Shown here in pieces: positions 35,401-47,647 of a stretch of 64,000 nucleotides of DNA. Within the stretch, counting starts at the first letter, position 1. Every line of letters starts with the position of its first letter. The notes under the pieces were generated by a model. That model was not told where the DNA came from. It made no database searches and saw only the letters and a list, made by a program, of their open reading frames with translations. Made by a program: the position numbers and the translations under genes. Source of the stretch: Cocos nucifera (lineage: Eukaryota > Streptophyta > Magnoliopsida > Arecales > Arecaceae); the NCBI GenBank assembly GCA_006176705.1, contig QRFJ01000083.1, forward strand, positions 1,364,001 to 1,428,000, written 5' to 3'.

Positions 35401-38218
35401 GTTCCCTCAATGTGAATCTTTTCCATTTCTTTTTCTATTTCAACATTCTATTTGAATTAGAAGACATCAAAATTTCAGATGTGAAGAAAATGTTAACAAC
35501 ATATGCCAAAATTAACTTAAAGTGATAGATAATTTTCATGCCAGATGGTGACATGCTTCAGTGACTTGATTCAGCCAGAGCCCCTGAAAGGGAACAGTTC
35601 TAAATCTTTGAGTGAGAGCATCTAATGTTTCTGTTTCTCAACTAGACCATTAAAGTAAAGACAATTTCAGACACTTTTGGTCTAAAGGCTTATTAGTTCT
35701 ATTGAAGTTCTTTTCCCCCAAACCTTGATGATTGCAATAGATGATATTCTCTGCACCACACAAATAGAATTATAGGATACTCCCAGTCTGTCCATAGGAT
35801 TAACCAAAGCACTATTGAACATACACTAGATATCTGAAAACAAGATTGGCTGGATCCAAGTGCACATATGATTTAAGCCCCCAACCTGTGATAATGTCTA
35901 AACCCCAAATTTTCCTCACAACATGTCAAGACCCCTTAAAAATCATGAATCATATAAATGTAAAAGACTGCCCATAATTCATGAAACAAAGTTTCATTTG
36001 ACTTAATTTTTATCATAGAAGAACGTTCAAAAAGGATAGATTTATTACTTGAATCAAAATTTTCAACTTCAAAATCAATAATTAATACAGCAATGTTAGT
36101 CAGATTCTATGCTTCTTGAGAACAAATCATGGACATCAGAGGGACAAGTAGAAGTAGGTAGACATAAAAATATTGAGAATGTTTAAATTGGAAATAAGAT
36201 TTGTTTATCTTGGTGGTAAGAACTAGATCTCTGCATCTCAGGGCCATTTTGAGGGTGAAACATGATTGGATTCTAGTATGAAAAAAACTTGCGTTGGCAT
36301 TGTGTTTTATTTAAATGAAAGATTTGTCAGAATTGTGAGGGCCACAACCTCTTGCAGCAGATTGAGTTTCTCCCATTTGGTACAAAAATAAGGGAATACA
36401 GAAAGGTTTTTTCTCACCAAAATCACAATTTTTCTCTCCAAAAGTGAACAGATTAGAGAGAGAGAAAGAGAGAGATAGAGACTAGAAGTCCAAAATAAGT
36501 TTTTCTAATTCCTCTTTTGCCCAAAAACAGGATGATTCTAATAAATTTCTCTTCTTCTCTCTTGTGCATCCAAACAAGAGGATAGAGTTGATTTCTTCTC
36601 TTTTATTCTCTTTCTACATCCCTTTTCATTTTTCCCCTCTTCTCTCCAGTGTATCAAAACGGAGTTTCAAGTTAACTCTCTTGAGAGGTTTGGAAGATTA
36701 TTCCCAAGTGGGTCGTCTATTAGGTGTCACTTCATATTTGACTAAGAACATGGCATTATCAGAGTCATGTGTAACTGCCCAAGTCTATATTTAGGCTGAG
36801 TCAAGCACATAACTTTCTCAAGCATAAATCAGTATATCTAAAGGGAGATTAGCCGATTGGCTTTTCCTGTGTCACAAGGAAGCACACAGCATCCATAAGG
36901 TACCAGCTTTCTAAATGCGTAGTCAGAAAAAAGCTTTATTATATCAGTTTGTTTGAAATCGTATGAATAGGGCACAGACAAAAAAAAAAATCAATAAAAT
37001 GCAAACCAAAGTAATTCATATCGATTGTCCTGATCTAAATATGATGAAAGAACAAAGCGCATTATATAAGCCGTTACCTTGTTCGGCAAGGATCTCATCC
37101 ACCACCTTTCCGACCTATATTTTCCCCACAAAAAAACCAACACATTTAATGCACCGTGTGTCAGTACAAGCATGTTTGTCATCGAAAGTACCAGGAAGAA
37201 CGAATAAATAAATTATATTCCAACCTTGTTGAAATGCTCGTACTGTCTGTTCCCCAGACCAAACACCGCATATTGAAGATTCTGAAGCCAAACCCCTCTC
37301 TCTTTTCCCTAAAACCAAACAACCAGACACTGCCCTCAGAACGCCATGGCAAAATACAACATAGAGAAGATAAATTTAACTAAAGGCCATCAAAATATTC
37401 TCTAACCTCCGTAAACCATTTATAGAACCTAGCAGCATTATCCGTTGGTTCACCATCTCCATAACTGTGATTTTCCGAACCACGCTTGGTTAATAAATAA
37501 ACAACATATGTAGGGGAAAGGAAGAATAACATACAAACTACAGCTCACGTTGCCAAGAAGAACAACGCCAAAGTCTCTTTCTTCATCTTTTCCTCGTACT
37601 CATCATCATCAGCTGCGAAATCATCCTACCAATAATGGGGCAAACAAGAAAGGGCCAATGATCAATATCAAACCACAAATAGTCGATCAAACGGCTAGGA
37701 ATTCTCAAGTCATCTCATAAAATTCCAATATAGAAAAGGAAAAGGTCGTACCAGATCAGCAACTTTGAAGATAGCCTTCTCATATCGAGCCCTCGCCTCC
37801 TCGGCCAGAGACTGGTCAAGACGGGAATTTTAGGACTATTATTGGGAATAGGTTCAAGAAGTGGGGGCGGAATCGAAACCCTAACCTTGGCGAACCCTTC
37901 CGCGGTGCCGGTCTGCGTACCAAAGAAGACGGTGACCTTCTTCCTCCCGTCATCGACCTCCTGCCCCGGTTCGTCCCTGACCGCCAGCGGCCTCTGCGGG
38001 TCGACCACCGGGGTTTCCTTCTTGCCGCCGGATCTCCGCCAGAGCAGCAGGAGCGCGCAGCCGAGCAGCAGTGCCACAGACGTGGTGAGCACAGCCAGCA
38101 GTTCCCGGTTGCTGGCAATCCCCCGGCTCTCCGGCGCCACCCCCTCCCCGTCGTACTTCCCGGTTAGGATCGCCGATATCAGATCCAGCGCCGAGAACTT
38201 CATCTCCCCGGACCGCAT
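29458..38218 (-). CDS. CPR: NADPH-cytochrome P450 reductase
   Basis: Eighteen exons on the minus strand join without a break (2115 nt, 704 residues): 38218-37886, 37811-37752, 37625-37549, 37464-37407, 37308-37225, 37114-37078, 34007-33938, 33805-33611, 33508-33416, 32708-32480, 32386-32303, 32223-32072, 31988-31892, 30718-30569, 30479-30402, 30279-30157, 30047-29934, 29538-29458. The enzyme passes electrons from NADPH through FAD and FMN to P450s on the ER. Visible parts are an N-terminal anchor (about 40-60, LLAVLTTSVALLLGCALLLL), FMN-binding FGTQTGTAE (99-107) and FGLGNRQYEHF, FAD-binding RYYSISSSPR (482-491) and GVCSTWMK, NADPH-binding GPGTGLAPFRG (560), CRNRR (594) and CGDAKG (657), and terminal DVW. 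Length is normal for plants. The start at 38218 is the first ATG in frame; another lies at Met6. The 3.07-kb intron 6 carries a small LTR element. Confidence 0.96.
34447..35469 (+). mobile_element. Small non-autonomous LTR retrotransposon (TRIM-like, ~1.0 kb)
   Basis: Two direct repeats, 34447-34750 and 35205-35469, share GTACTCATTTTATTT, TTATTAAGAGGTA, AGGAGGATTGATCCC and CTTTTCCATTTCTTTT and end in CATCA. Directly after the left copy is ATTGGTATCAGAG (about 34751-34763), the complement of the initiator methionine tRNA 3' end. Directly before the right copy is a purine tract AAAGGGTGGTGGAA. Only ~440 bp lie between, with a short frame (34870-35241) of no recognised domain. The element lies in intron 6 of the reductase gene, opposite to the gene. 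The flanks are T/A-rich and I could not confirm a duplication. Confidence 0.8.
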
Positions 38219-38440
38219 CCCAAGATCCTGCAATCGATCGATCCCGATCCCTCGATCACCTTACCTCTCCCTCTCTCTCTCTCTCTCCCTCGTTCGCTCT
38301 CGCTCTCTCTTCTTGATTCTCAGAGGGGAGAAGAGAAGAGGAGAAGAGAGAGCGGGCGAGGGGTTTGGTGGTAGAGAGAGTGAGAGGGAAGGAGGGGGAC
38401 TCGTGAAAGGGCGTGGACGTTGTGGGGAGTGACGGTGTTT
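38219..38440 (-). promoter_or_regulatory. 5' untranslated region of the reductase gene with GA-rich tract
   Basis: Upstream of the reductase start the minus strand is purine-rich, with a GA repeat at about 38268-38290 and GAGAGAGG words to 38395. Such GA/CT tracts are common in plant 5' leaders and core promoters. The transcription start and a TATA box could not be fixed. Confidence 0.5.
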
Positions 38441-40046
38441 GTTTACCAATGGGTTTGGAAGCGGAGCAGGGCCAGCGACGCGCACCAACCGAGCGTGCAT
38501 CAACCCACCTCCTCCAACCAGCCGGGCACGGGCATTGAAGAGGGGCCCGATCTGCGTTGAAAAGTTTTTAATGTTTTTACCGGAGTACCCTTGGGGTACA
38601 GCCAAACCGATCCTGTCCGTGGAATCTGCCCGAGGATCTCTGGACCTTATGGTCACCCCGCCACCCCTGATGTGGAGGTGGGGAGTCCCTTCACGGAGAC
38701 AGTGGACACTCTGCCGTCAAGTTTCTATGCTTGGACCGGACAGCAGCACATCTTGGTAGACGAAAGAAATTTGACACGAATTTTATCTTTTCACATTTGA
38801 AAACAATCATTTATCCAAATTTCTTGCCATGGTGCAGGAGAGGTTTTCCAATTTATATTTGACTTTAGAAACTATTTGAATTTTTATGGTCAAGGTTGCA
38901 CGGTAACACAAATTTTATTGTAATTTAAACCGCCATAGGTGAATTACAAGGAAACTCAATTCTTATATTCAGAGGAGTTTATAGAAAAACAGGATATCTC
39001 TGACAGATATTTTGTTCAATACCTTGTTAACTGGCATCATATTGGAGCCCTTGATAATAGATATGAAATTGAGCATGTTTTGACAAAAAGATCGATATCA
39101 AAGTCACCAATAATATAAATTATTTAATAATCAATAATAATGATAAAAATTATTTTTACTTTTTAATTTTATTAAAAAATTATATTAAATGAAGAATAAT
39201 TTGATCATCCATATCAAGATATAAGTTCTCACTCACCTCCATCATCAATACACAATGATATGTTCATAAATATAACAAAAGATATGTAAATGATAAAAAA
39301 GTAGATAAAGGTTAAATTGCTTCTTTGTAATGATACCGCAATTCCACTCAAATCTATATAGATCTTGAAATTAAATATTTTTAAATGGTTGCAAAATAAT
39401 TAATTCAAATGTAGAGAGGAATAAAATCATCCGGACTGGATGAACGATATAATAAGATAAATTAAGTCTACGGTCAAGGTCAGCCGTTTAATCCAGTGAT
39501 AGGATGCAGGATCATTGGATGGAAAAAGTGGAAGCCATTTAAACCATGGAATTGGCCCATTGGATTTGCTTCATCACGAATTAACCTCAAGGAGATATTC
39601 CACGTGCACGTGGTCCATATTTAATCCACGACATGCGGGTCTTAAATATTGTATAAAATACTAGACATGACGTACTTGTTTGAAAACTCTGTCGTCTTCT
39701 TGAAGCCGTTAGTGAAACCGAAGGTAAAACGTTATTAAAGGAAAAGATCAAAAGAAGAACGACATTAGAAGCCATTGACGTTTCCTCGTTCAAAGATGTA
39801 CAGAAGAAGATTTCCAACGCAATTTCTGCTGTCGACGACCACGTGCAGGCTTCGTGAGAAAAATGACCACGTGCAGGCTCGCTTGAGAAGGTTAATGGAG
39901 GAAAACGTGGTACAGTGTTTGGAACCACTGATGTGGGCCGCGGAGCTTTTATCAGAACGCGCCACGCCGCGCTTCCGTGATGTTAGCTACGACCTGTTTC
40001 ATCAAACTTTTGAAAAAAAAAATAAAAAAAAAAAAATAAAAATAAA

Positions 40047-40049
<3 letters not shown>
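38441..40049. other. Intergenic region upstream of the reductase gene
   Basis: No gene is recognised. Notable are the palindrome CCACGTGCACGTGG at 39600-39613 and two copies of GACCACGTGCAGGCT at about 39837 and 39865, separated by 28 bp. AT-rich DNA fills the rest. Confidence 0.45.
39600..39613. promoter_or_regulatory. Palindromic double G-box CCACGTGCACGTGG
   Basis: Two CACGTG cores fused in a perfect palindrome, with two further CACGTG-containing copies 235-270 bp downstream. CACGTG is the binding core of plant bZIP and bHLH factors. No coding region is recognised next to it, so a regulatory role is only possible. Confidence 0.35.

Positions 40050-40112
<63 letters not shown>
40050..40112. 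repeat. (TA)n microsatellite
   Basis: An uninterrupted TA run of about 60 bp, directly left of the solo LTR and probably its insertion target. Confidence 0.95.
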
Positions 40113-40117
<5 letters not shown>

Positions 40118-41499
40118 AAGATAAATTTTATTTCTGTCAGTTTGATGCTTAACCTAATGCAGCTGGTAATCACGGAAGAACTTCGATCGAAAATTTTTCT
40201 CCAGCGGTCGAATCCCAGTCGAACTCTTTCAGCGGCCAAACCTTAGCCAAACTCCTCCAGCTGGCCGAATTTCTCAGCAGTCGAGCCCCAACCGAACTCT
40301 TCCAACGGCCGAACTCCTTCCGAATTTCTCCTTCAATCGGGTGCCTACAGGAGCCGAACTCCTCCTTGAGCGGACTCCTTTAGGAGCCGAACTCCTTCCG
40401 AATCTCTCCTTCAGACGAATGCCTATGGGAGCCGAACTCCTCCCAGACTTCTTTCTCAGTCGGATGTCTACAAGAGCCAAACTTCTCTCAGATTTCTCCT
40501 ACAGGAGCCGAACTCCTTACGGATCTCTCCTTCAGTCGGATGCCTATAGGAGTCAAACTCCTTTCAGATCTCTCCTTCATACAGATGCCTACGGGAGCCG
40601 AACTCCTTCCGGACTTCTTTCTCAGTCGGATGTCTACAAGAGCCGAACTTCTTTCAGATCTCTCCTTCATATGGATGCCTATGGGAGTTGAACTCCTCTC
40701 AGACTTCTTCCTCAGTCAGATGTCTACAGGAGCCGAACTCTTTCCGAATTTCTCCTTCAGTCAAGTCCCTCCAGAAGCCGAACTCCATCCAGACTTCTCT
40801 CACAGTTGGATTTCTACAGGAGCCGAACTTCTTTCGGACTCCTCTTTCAGTCGGATTCCTTCAGAAGCTAAACTCCTTCTAGACTTCTCCTTCAGTCGGA
40901 TTCCTCCAGAGGATTGCTTCTAGATTTCAGCTAGCATTCCTTCCGGATGATCTTCTCCAAATATATTTTCTTCAAAAGTCTGAATTCCTCTAAAATTGAT
41001 ATATGTCAAAGTTCTTCACCAACCAATGCCTGCTTCCTACGAACTACGGCTATTAAATCTCGATGAACGATCGCTATCAGTCTGATGACGCCCCTCTCTC
41101 CGTAGCAAACTCTATATGGCCTCGAGCAGTCCACTATCGGACGGTTATGACTGTTATTATCAGTCTGACGACATCCTCCTCTCCGTATCGAATCTCATAC
41201 GGTTCCGAGTGGTCCACTACTGGACGGTATGGCCGTCACTATCAATCAAGCTCCGTCTATAAAAAGAAATCCTCCAGATACGTTTTCTCTAAGCTCTCTT
41301 CTCCTTCCCAAAACTCTGCGGAACTCTTTTTTGAGCACTCCATTTTTATTGATCAGAAGAGCTGACTTGATCGTCGAAGGATCCTACTGGAGCCACCACC
41401 ACCGACTCCAGATGAAACTTTGTTTTGCAAATTACTGACAGCGATCTCGTCTTCCTCGACTCCAGCTCGATTCGACGTCAACCAAATTCTGTACCAACA
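40113..41499 (+). mobile_element. Solo LTR of a Tat-type gypsy element, strongly decayed
   Basis: The left end TATTGAAGATAAATTTTATT aligns with the gypsy LTR end TGTTGGGGATAAATCCCGCT, the differences being G-to-A and C-to-T. The right end runs GAGCACTCCATTTTTATTG, then a GGAGCCACCACC block, then TCTGTACCAACA, collinear with the other end of the gypsy LTR. It is flanked by TATAT on both sides (40108-40112 and 41500-41504). No internal region or second LTR is present. The body holds imperfect ~48-bp repeats (GGAGCCGAACTCCTTCCGGA type, 40270-40920), the same theme as in the younger LTRs. The Leu/Ser-rich frames across it are not genes. Confidence 0.85.
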
Positions 41500-41729
41500 T
41501 ATATTAAAAAATATTTATTTTAAAAAATAAAATATTTAACTAAATTTATTTTTATATAATTTTTTTATATAAAAAAATATAAAGACTCATGGATGACCGT
41601 TCGTTGACCCCGTAGGCAATTGGGCACATTTCTTGCAAAGCTCCCAACAACTTACACTTCAGGATGAAAATTTTGTGTTCATAAATCATTCAATCTAATA
41701 TGATTGTGAATTCTGATATATTTCCCAGG

Positions 41730-44141
41730 TGTTATGGTAGATCCATAATTGTATAACATGAATCATCCATCCAAGATCACTTATAAGAGATATGGTACCA
41801 TCTATTGCTATGGAAAGATAGAAGAAGACAAACGAACATAATTATATATGTGGTTCGATCCAAGTGCCTATATTCACGGAACATGCAATGCTCCACCATT
41901 AAGAAAGAACAATAGAGGAGATACAATCTCAACTCATCAATCATCTCTTAAGATCCAGAAGCACTTATGCATACAATGCTCTCAAAGTAATTCCAAGAAG
42001 ACCCCCCTCATAGATCTACCAGTCCAGGGCTCTCGACATTCCTGGACATTCTATGATCCTCTCAGCCTCTATATCAAGTTCCAGCCTCTGTTCCTAGGCA
42101 ATCCCGTTATTTCAGGACACTCCCGACTTTCATGATGCTCCTGGCGCTCCCTAAGACCCCTAGCTCTCCCTAAGACTTGGTGCTTGATCTCGTTGAGAAG
42201 TCCCTAGCACACTATGCTGAGATACTCTCCTCAGCTACTACATCGCCGAACGTCTCTCAACCCTCCGTGCCTCCAGGGAGATGCTACTGCAGCACTCCAG
42301 CACTCCCTACCTTATCTTTGCACTGCCTAAGAGATTTTTCTGAAACTCCTTTCTTCTTAGATCGTCTGGTCTTCTTATAAGCCCTGATCAATCCAATAGC
42401 CATTCGATAAGCTCTTGCATACTATTCTGACCGCTAAATAACACAACAGCTCCATAGACCCTGTGACTAGATCTGATCCATGAGTCAGAGACTGTAGATC
42501 CCATGAAAAGACTTTCACATGCATGCTCGTGCGCGCTATTCATCCATATTGTTCGCCTCCGTCGAGCTAGCTCGGTCCATAGTCGGACTGGCTCGACTGC
42601 ATCTCATCCGAGCACAGCTTTCTGTTCGCCTAAGAGAGCCGACTCGAATCTATCTTGAGCCAGCTCAACTGCGTATCTGAGCCAACCCAATTGTATTGGC
42701 TGATCCTTTTTTTCATGACTTCTAAATGTCGTTCTTGGCTTATTGTGGACCGAATCTCGAGGTGCAAGATTCCAATATTCTCCATTTTGACTCGATCTTC
42801 GGCTCCACCTCAAAGCTGAGAGCTTCCTATATGATACCACCCCCATGTCTTAGGACTACCATCTGCTGCTCATGGATCGGCAAACATGAAAGTCGAGCCA
42901 AGTCACTCGATCCCAAATTGAGTCTCGTGCCCGATCCATCTCCACCTAGAGCTCCACCTCACATTGAGCTCGATCTGACTTCTTCTTGTATATGAGAGCA
43001 TCCACTTTGATTATATCCTTCTTCTAACTTGATCACCACCATAGTAACCCCTGGTATAACTTGACTCCTCCTGACTCTGATACCACTATTAGGGTAGATC
43101 CACAACTGTGGAACATGGATCATCCGCCTAAAATCACTTGTAGGAGATATGACATCATCTATTGCTATGAAAAGATAGAAGAAGACAAACGAATACAACC
43201 ATATACATGGTTCGGCCCAAGTAATTACATCCACGGGATATGCAATGCTTCACTACCGAGAAAGAACAATAAAGGAGATACAATCTCAACTCACTAACCC
43301 TCCCTCAGGATCCAGAAGCACTCACCTATACAATGCTCTCAAAGTAATCCTAAGAAGACCTCCCTCACAGATCTACCAATCCAAGGCCCTAGACACTCTA
43401 TGATCCTCTCAGCCTCTACATCAAGCCCAAGCCTCTGTTCCTAGGCAACCCCATCGTTCCAGGATACTCCCAGATTCCTTGATACTTCTGGCACTCCCTG
43501 AGACTCCTGGCTCTTCCTGAGACCTGGTGCTTGATCTTCCTAAGAAACCTCTGGCACACTATACTGAGATACTCTCCTCGGCTGCTGCACCATTGAGCCT
43601 CTCTCAGCCCTCCGTGCCTTCAGGAAGGCGCTACTGCAGCACTCCAGTGCTTCCTGCCTTGTCTCTACGTCGTCTAAGAGATTTTTCCGAGACTCCTTTC
43701 TTCTTAGGTTGTCTGGTCTTCTTATAAGCCCTGATCAATCTAATAGCCATCCGATCAGCTCCCGCATGCTCTTTTGGCCGCTAGATAGCACAACAGCTCC
43801 ACAGGTCCCATGACTAGATCTGGTCCATGAGTCAGAGGCTGTAGATCTCGTGAAAATACTTCCGCATGCATGTCCGTGTGCGTTGTTCATTCATGCTATT
43901 CGCCTCCATCGAGTCGGCTCAGTCCACAATCGGGCCGCTCGACTACGTCTCACCTGAGCATAGCTTTTTATCTACTTGAGAGAGAGTTTAGATCCACCTC
44001 GAGCCGACTTGATCTCATTCCGAGTCAGCTTGATTGCGTATGCGAACCAGTCCGACTGTATTGCCTGATCCTTTTCTCGTGGCTTTTGAATATCGTTCTT
44101 GGCTTATTATGAATCAAATCTCGAGGTGCAAGATTTCAACA
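41730..44141 (-). mobile_element. Non-autonomous LTR element: two ~1.05-kb LTRs, 309-bp interior
   Basis: Direct copies 41730-42777 and 43087-44141 match along their length: GGTAGATCCA(C/T)AA at the left, AGAAGACAAACGAA, TAGCACAACAGCTCCA-like blocks, CTCGAGGTGCAAGATT at the right. On the minus strand the interior starts GTGGTATCAGAGTCAGG right after the 43087 boundary, an initiator methionine tRNA primer site (43073-43086), and ends with the purine tract AAAATGGAGAA before 42777. The remaining interior is too short for any retroviral-type gene. The flanks do not show an obvious 5-bp duplication, so recombination between copies is possible. Confidence 0.8.
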
Positions 44142-45690
44142 TGAGATTGTTATTTTTATTTTTTTTGGAGGTGTAAAATCTCATCATGCTCATATGTGAC
44201 TCTGCGGCGCCTCTTAAGAAGAGAATTAGTTCTCAAACAAGACCATGCTTGCTGGACGTTAAGTTTATATATATGAGAATCAAGTTGGGTAGATATGATG
44301 CAATAATTTGGCAATTCTCCCTTATTTATGAGTTCTGAGTTGAGATAGAAGATCAGATTGTTGATTTTTTTTATTAAAATTAAAAAAAAAAGTGAAAAAT
44401 AAAGCAAAGTCTTTAACCTTTCTTTGTTAAAGATTTAAGAGAGTTCCTACCGCAATTCTTCGTTAAGTCGTAGCTTTACTGAGAAACATAAAAATGGTGT
44501 TTGTATAATCATGCATGGTCGCATTTGAAAGGGATGAAATATCGTAGCTTGGATCATTGATCCACACCAACTATTACCATCATGTCCTGTAGATTCTTGA
44601 CCTGTAGCTGAACATATGCACGGATAATTAGAGACCTTAAGCCCATCCAATCTTCTCTCTACTTGCTCTTAGGTTGTTGGATTGGCAAGGATCTACCTTC
44701 TAAGGTTTCCTCGTGATGAGTGAAGAGAGGCATCCAGAATCTGTGTTTATAGTTGCCATTGGACCTACCATCAAAGTCCCAATTCTGATAAAACATGTGT
44801 CTGCTTCTTTTATGTAACGAGGAATGGTGTATTGACTTGATTGAAAAACCTTGAGACGGTTCAGGATTTACTAAAACAGATTCACAAAGAATGACAACCA
44901 AACCCACATGAAATGAGAAATTTTAACATTCTTTTGTCGAATCAAGAGCCATCGTGGGGTATGGGTGTTGTCGCAGCAAAATTAAGTAAATCTGTATTTC
45001 TCATTGGATTGATGAAAGGGTGCATCGTTGGTCGAGACATCTTAGGCTAAACGCACCGCCACTGGCCCACAGCACTTCATGTTGAGAATCACCATGTAAG
45101 CCTCCTGCTAGGAGCTCTTAAAATCCCAACGTATCCATGTTTGTTCGATAAATACGTGGCAGGAGGAGTACTTCAAAGTACAACAAATGTCTTGCATATA
45201 TGCATGTCTAGACGCAATTTTCCTAACCTTGTTACACCGTTCTCAATTGTACCTCTCAATAAATAAATAATTCTACACCTAAAAAAAAAAAAAAAGGATG
45301 ACTATAGAAAATATATTTTAGTCCAATAGACATGTGAATAATATTTAGGATTATGCTGATTGGCGAAGTTAGCGTTGAATGGCAAGGAGCACCAGTTGCT
45401 GATGATCTGGGTTGAATTAAATCAAATTGGCTCGAGAAAATGAAAGAATTGTCGATGGGACTTTATTCTACTTGGCATCTCCCGACTTTTTGTGATTCAA
45501 AAAGATGGCACTTGGATTGGTATTCTCAAAATAAAATCATAATATGATTACTCAGATGAAACTCCAACCGCGTTAGAGTTTTAAGACCATGGAGAAGAGA
45601 TAATTCCAACGACCGTATAGTTCTTGGATCTGGAATTACATGCGGCTCCTCCTCTTTTTCTTTTTCTTATCCTCTCGTCCAAACTGTGAA
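44142..45690. other. Intergenic region, nothing recognised
   Basis: Only short frames without recognisable domains (for example 44659-44907 on the minus strand). An A-run lies at about 45280-45296. Confidence 0.4.
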
Positions 45691-45698
45691 AGAAGAAC

Positions 45699-46205
45699 TC
45701 ATCTTTTCTTTGAATATAATTGTCTTGTAGGCAACATTATCCCGCAAAAACTTATATGAGATCCCTCGTCCATTTGCCGAGACCGAGATAAAAGAATGGG
45801 AGCTACATGGTAATCATAAAAAGATAAGAAAAAGCTTGTCATTGAAAGTCCAAAAAGCCCTGAAAGAGAAGGCCGTCTATAATATAACGTAGTTGGAGCA
45901 GGACTTACGATAAGAGATTGGCTTGAAGGAACAAAATTGAATACGAATAATTGTGTTGGTCGTAATAAGCAGGCACAAAGGAAGGGGCTCATTCGAGGAC
46001 TCCCTCGCTTTTGTCTTTCCTTCCAGCGGGGAAGAAGATGGAACCCCTTCTCAGGATAGGTGGGGGTCCAAGAAGCACCTGCGACCCACAAGGACCAGGT
46101 CAGCCCCTTCTTGACCTCTTTTTCGCTTGTTCTGACGAAGAATCCAAGAAAAAATAGTGAAATTCTCGTCTCGCGATGTTTGCTTTCGAAGCACAACCCA
46201 AACAT
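45699..46205 (-). other. 168-codon open frame in a block of different composition, possible organelle-derived DNA
   Basis: The frame starts MFGLCFESKHRETRISLFFL and contains GASWTPTYPEKGFHLLPRWK and KERQKRGSPRMSPFLCACLL. I do not recognise a protein family. Base composition is near-balanced and lacks the AT-rich runs of the flanks. The words look like plant mitochondrial spacer DNA to me (GAAGAATCCAAGAAAAAATA, TAGTGAAATTCTCGTC). A nuclear insertion of mitochondrial DNA is a guess from style, not a match. The frame may be meaningless. Confidence 0.3.
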
Positions 46206-46209
46206 TTAA

Positions 46210-47640
46210 GAAAGTAATGGTAATTTAAAGAGCATCCAACAAAACTAGAGGAGGATCAGATGGTTTGGAGATATACCTAAAACCAAATTGATTTAAATCT
46301 ATTCCTTAAAACCGAATTAAAACCAACCAGTCACGTACAAATATCACTTTAAACTGATCCGAGAAATTTGGCTCGGTGTGGTTCAATTTATCAGATCGAT
46401 GTTCAATGGGTTGGGCTAAATCTAAACATAAAAATCTCATTTTGTGTATAAACGGGAATACAAAACAAATTTAAAGCTTTAGGGAAGATGAAGACCAAAC
46501 AGAAAATTATGTTGACATCCCAAATAAGTGAATGTTTAGTTACTCAATAGATTTCTAATTTACCATGTGGGGACTGCAAAAGTTTTGCCCGCCCGTCCAT
46601 GGGGGTGGTAACCACCTTTGGTGCGTTAATTTGTAGAAGGGGCAGCCATCTTTGGAGCATCTGTAAGGGTGGTGGCATCTATCTTTGGAGGAGCATTTGC
46701 AAGGATAGCGACTGCCGTTGGAGCATTTGAAGGGACAATCGCTACATTTGGAGCTCTGGTAGTCGTATTAGCCAGTTGCATTTCCAAAGGGGTTGCCACC
46801 TGCTCTGCTGGAGGACAAGGTTTTTTGTGGTGTGGTAGGGACGGATGTCTTTTTTGCACCAACAATGCTAGGTGGGGATGATTGGGTCAGAGATTTGGAG
46901 CACTGTTATTTTGTCATACTGTGGCTTATCCAAAGAGAACATGCTCCGCAGGCTTGTCCGTGATGTTCGCATGCACATTTTCTCACATATTTAACTTAAA
47001 TTTCTAACATATTTAATATATGATTTTATCATTTATGTACCTAAGAAAATATTATATTTATATTTTAATCATTATGACTTGATTGGTTCAAACAACTAGC
47101 TGTTTATTATATATAATAGGCTTTTCATTTCTTCATTTAGTAGCCTAAAATATTTAATAAGTTGTTTCCAAGATTGCGTGGATATTTTAGGTTATTTCTT
47201 TTCTCTTTCCGCTCCTTTTGGCTTCAAATATCATCTACTACATGGGTAGTTTGTAACAAGAATATTGTTATATCTTGAAATAAAATTCTCAAACAATCCA
47301 CACATCTTGTGGGACCAATCTCAATTTCTCTAAAGACAATACTTTATAATATAACTAGATCGATAAAACTTTTGCTTTTTATTTTATTATGTTCTTGCTA
47401 GCTTTTTCCACACTTCATATATTATTTCTTGCATCATCAATCATTTTAAAAGATGATCTACAAAATTCTACTATTATCATGCTTGCAAGATATTCTTAGC
47501 ATTTTCAATCTCTTTTTTTATTCTAATCCATTTTCTCCATCATCTTATGCTTAATTATTTTTTCCATGCTCGAACTTGCCATGTTTGTGCCTTTATGATG
47601 TGGCAAAACCCATACGAAGCATGGATCAAGATGGTATGTT
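46210..47640. other. Intergenic region with a short GGAGCATTTG repeat
   Basis: At 46620-46860 the words GGAGCATTTG and TTTGGAG recur every 30-50 bp, giving an Ala/Thr/Pro-rich 79-residue frame on the minus strand (46626-46865) that looks like a repeat by-product. No gene is recognised elsewhere. Confidence 0.4.
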
Positions 47641-47647
47641 TTGCACG

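Noticed and set aside
38219..38233. Extension of the reductase upstream of Met1 (QDLG)
   Set aside because: There is no ATG at 38233 and the family does not carry this extension; the ATG at 38218 is the first in frame.
46626..46865. 79-codon Ala/Thr/Pro-rich minus-strand frame
   Set aside because: Built from a short nucleotide repeat; no motif or neighbouring evidence of a gene.
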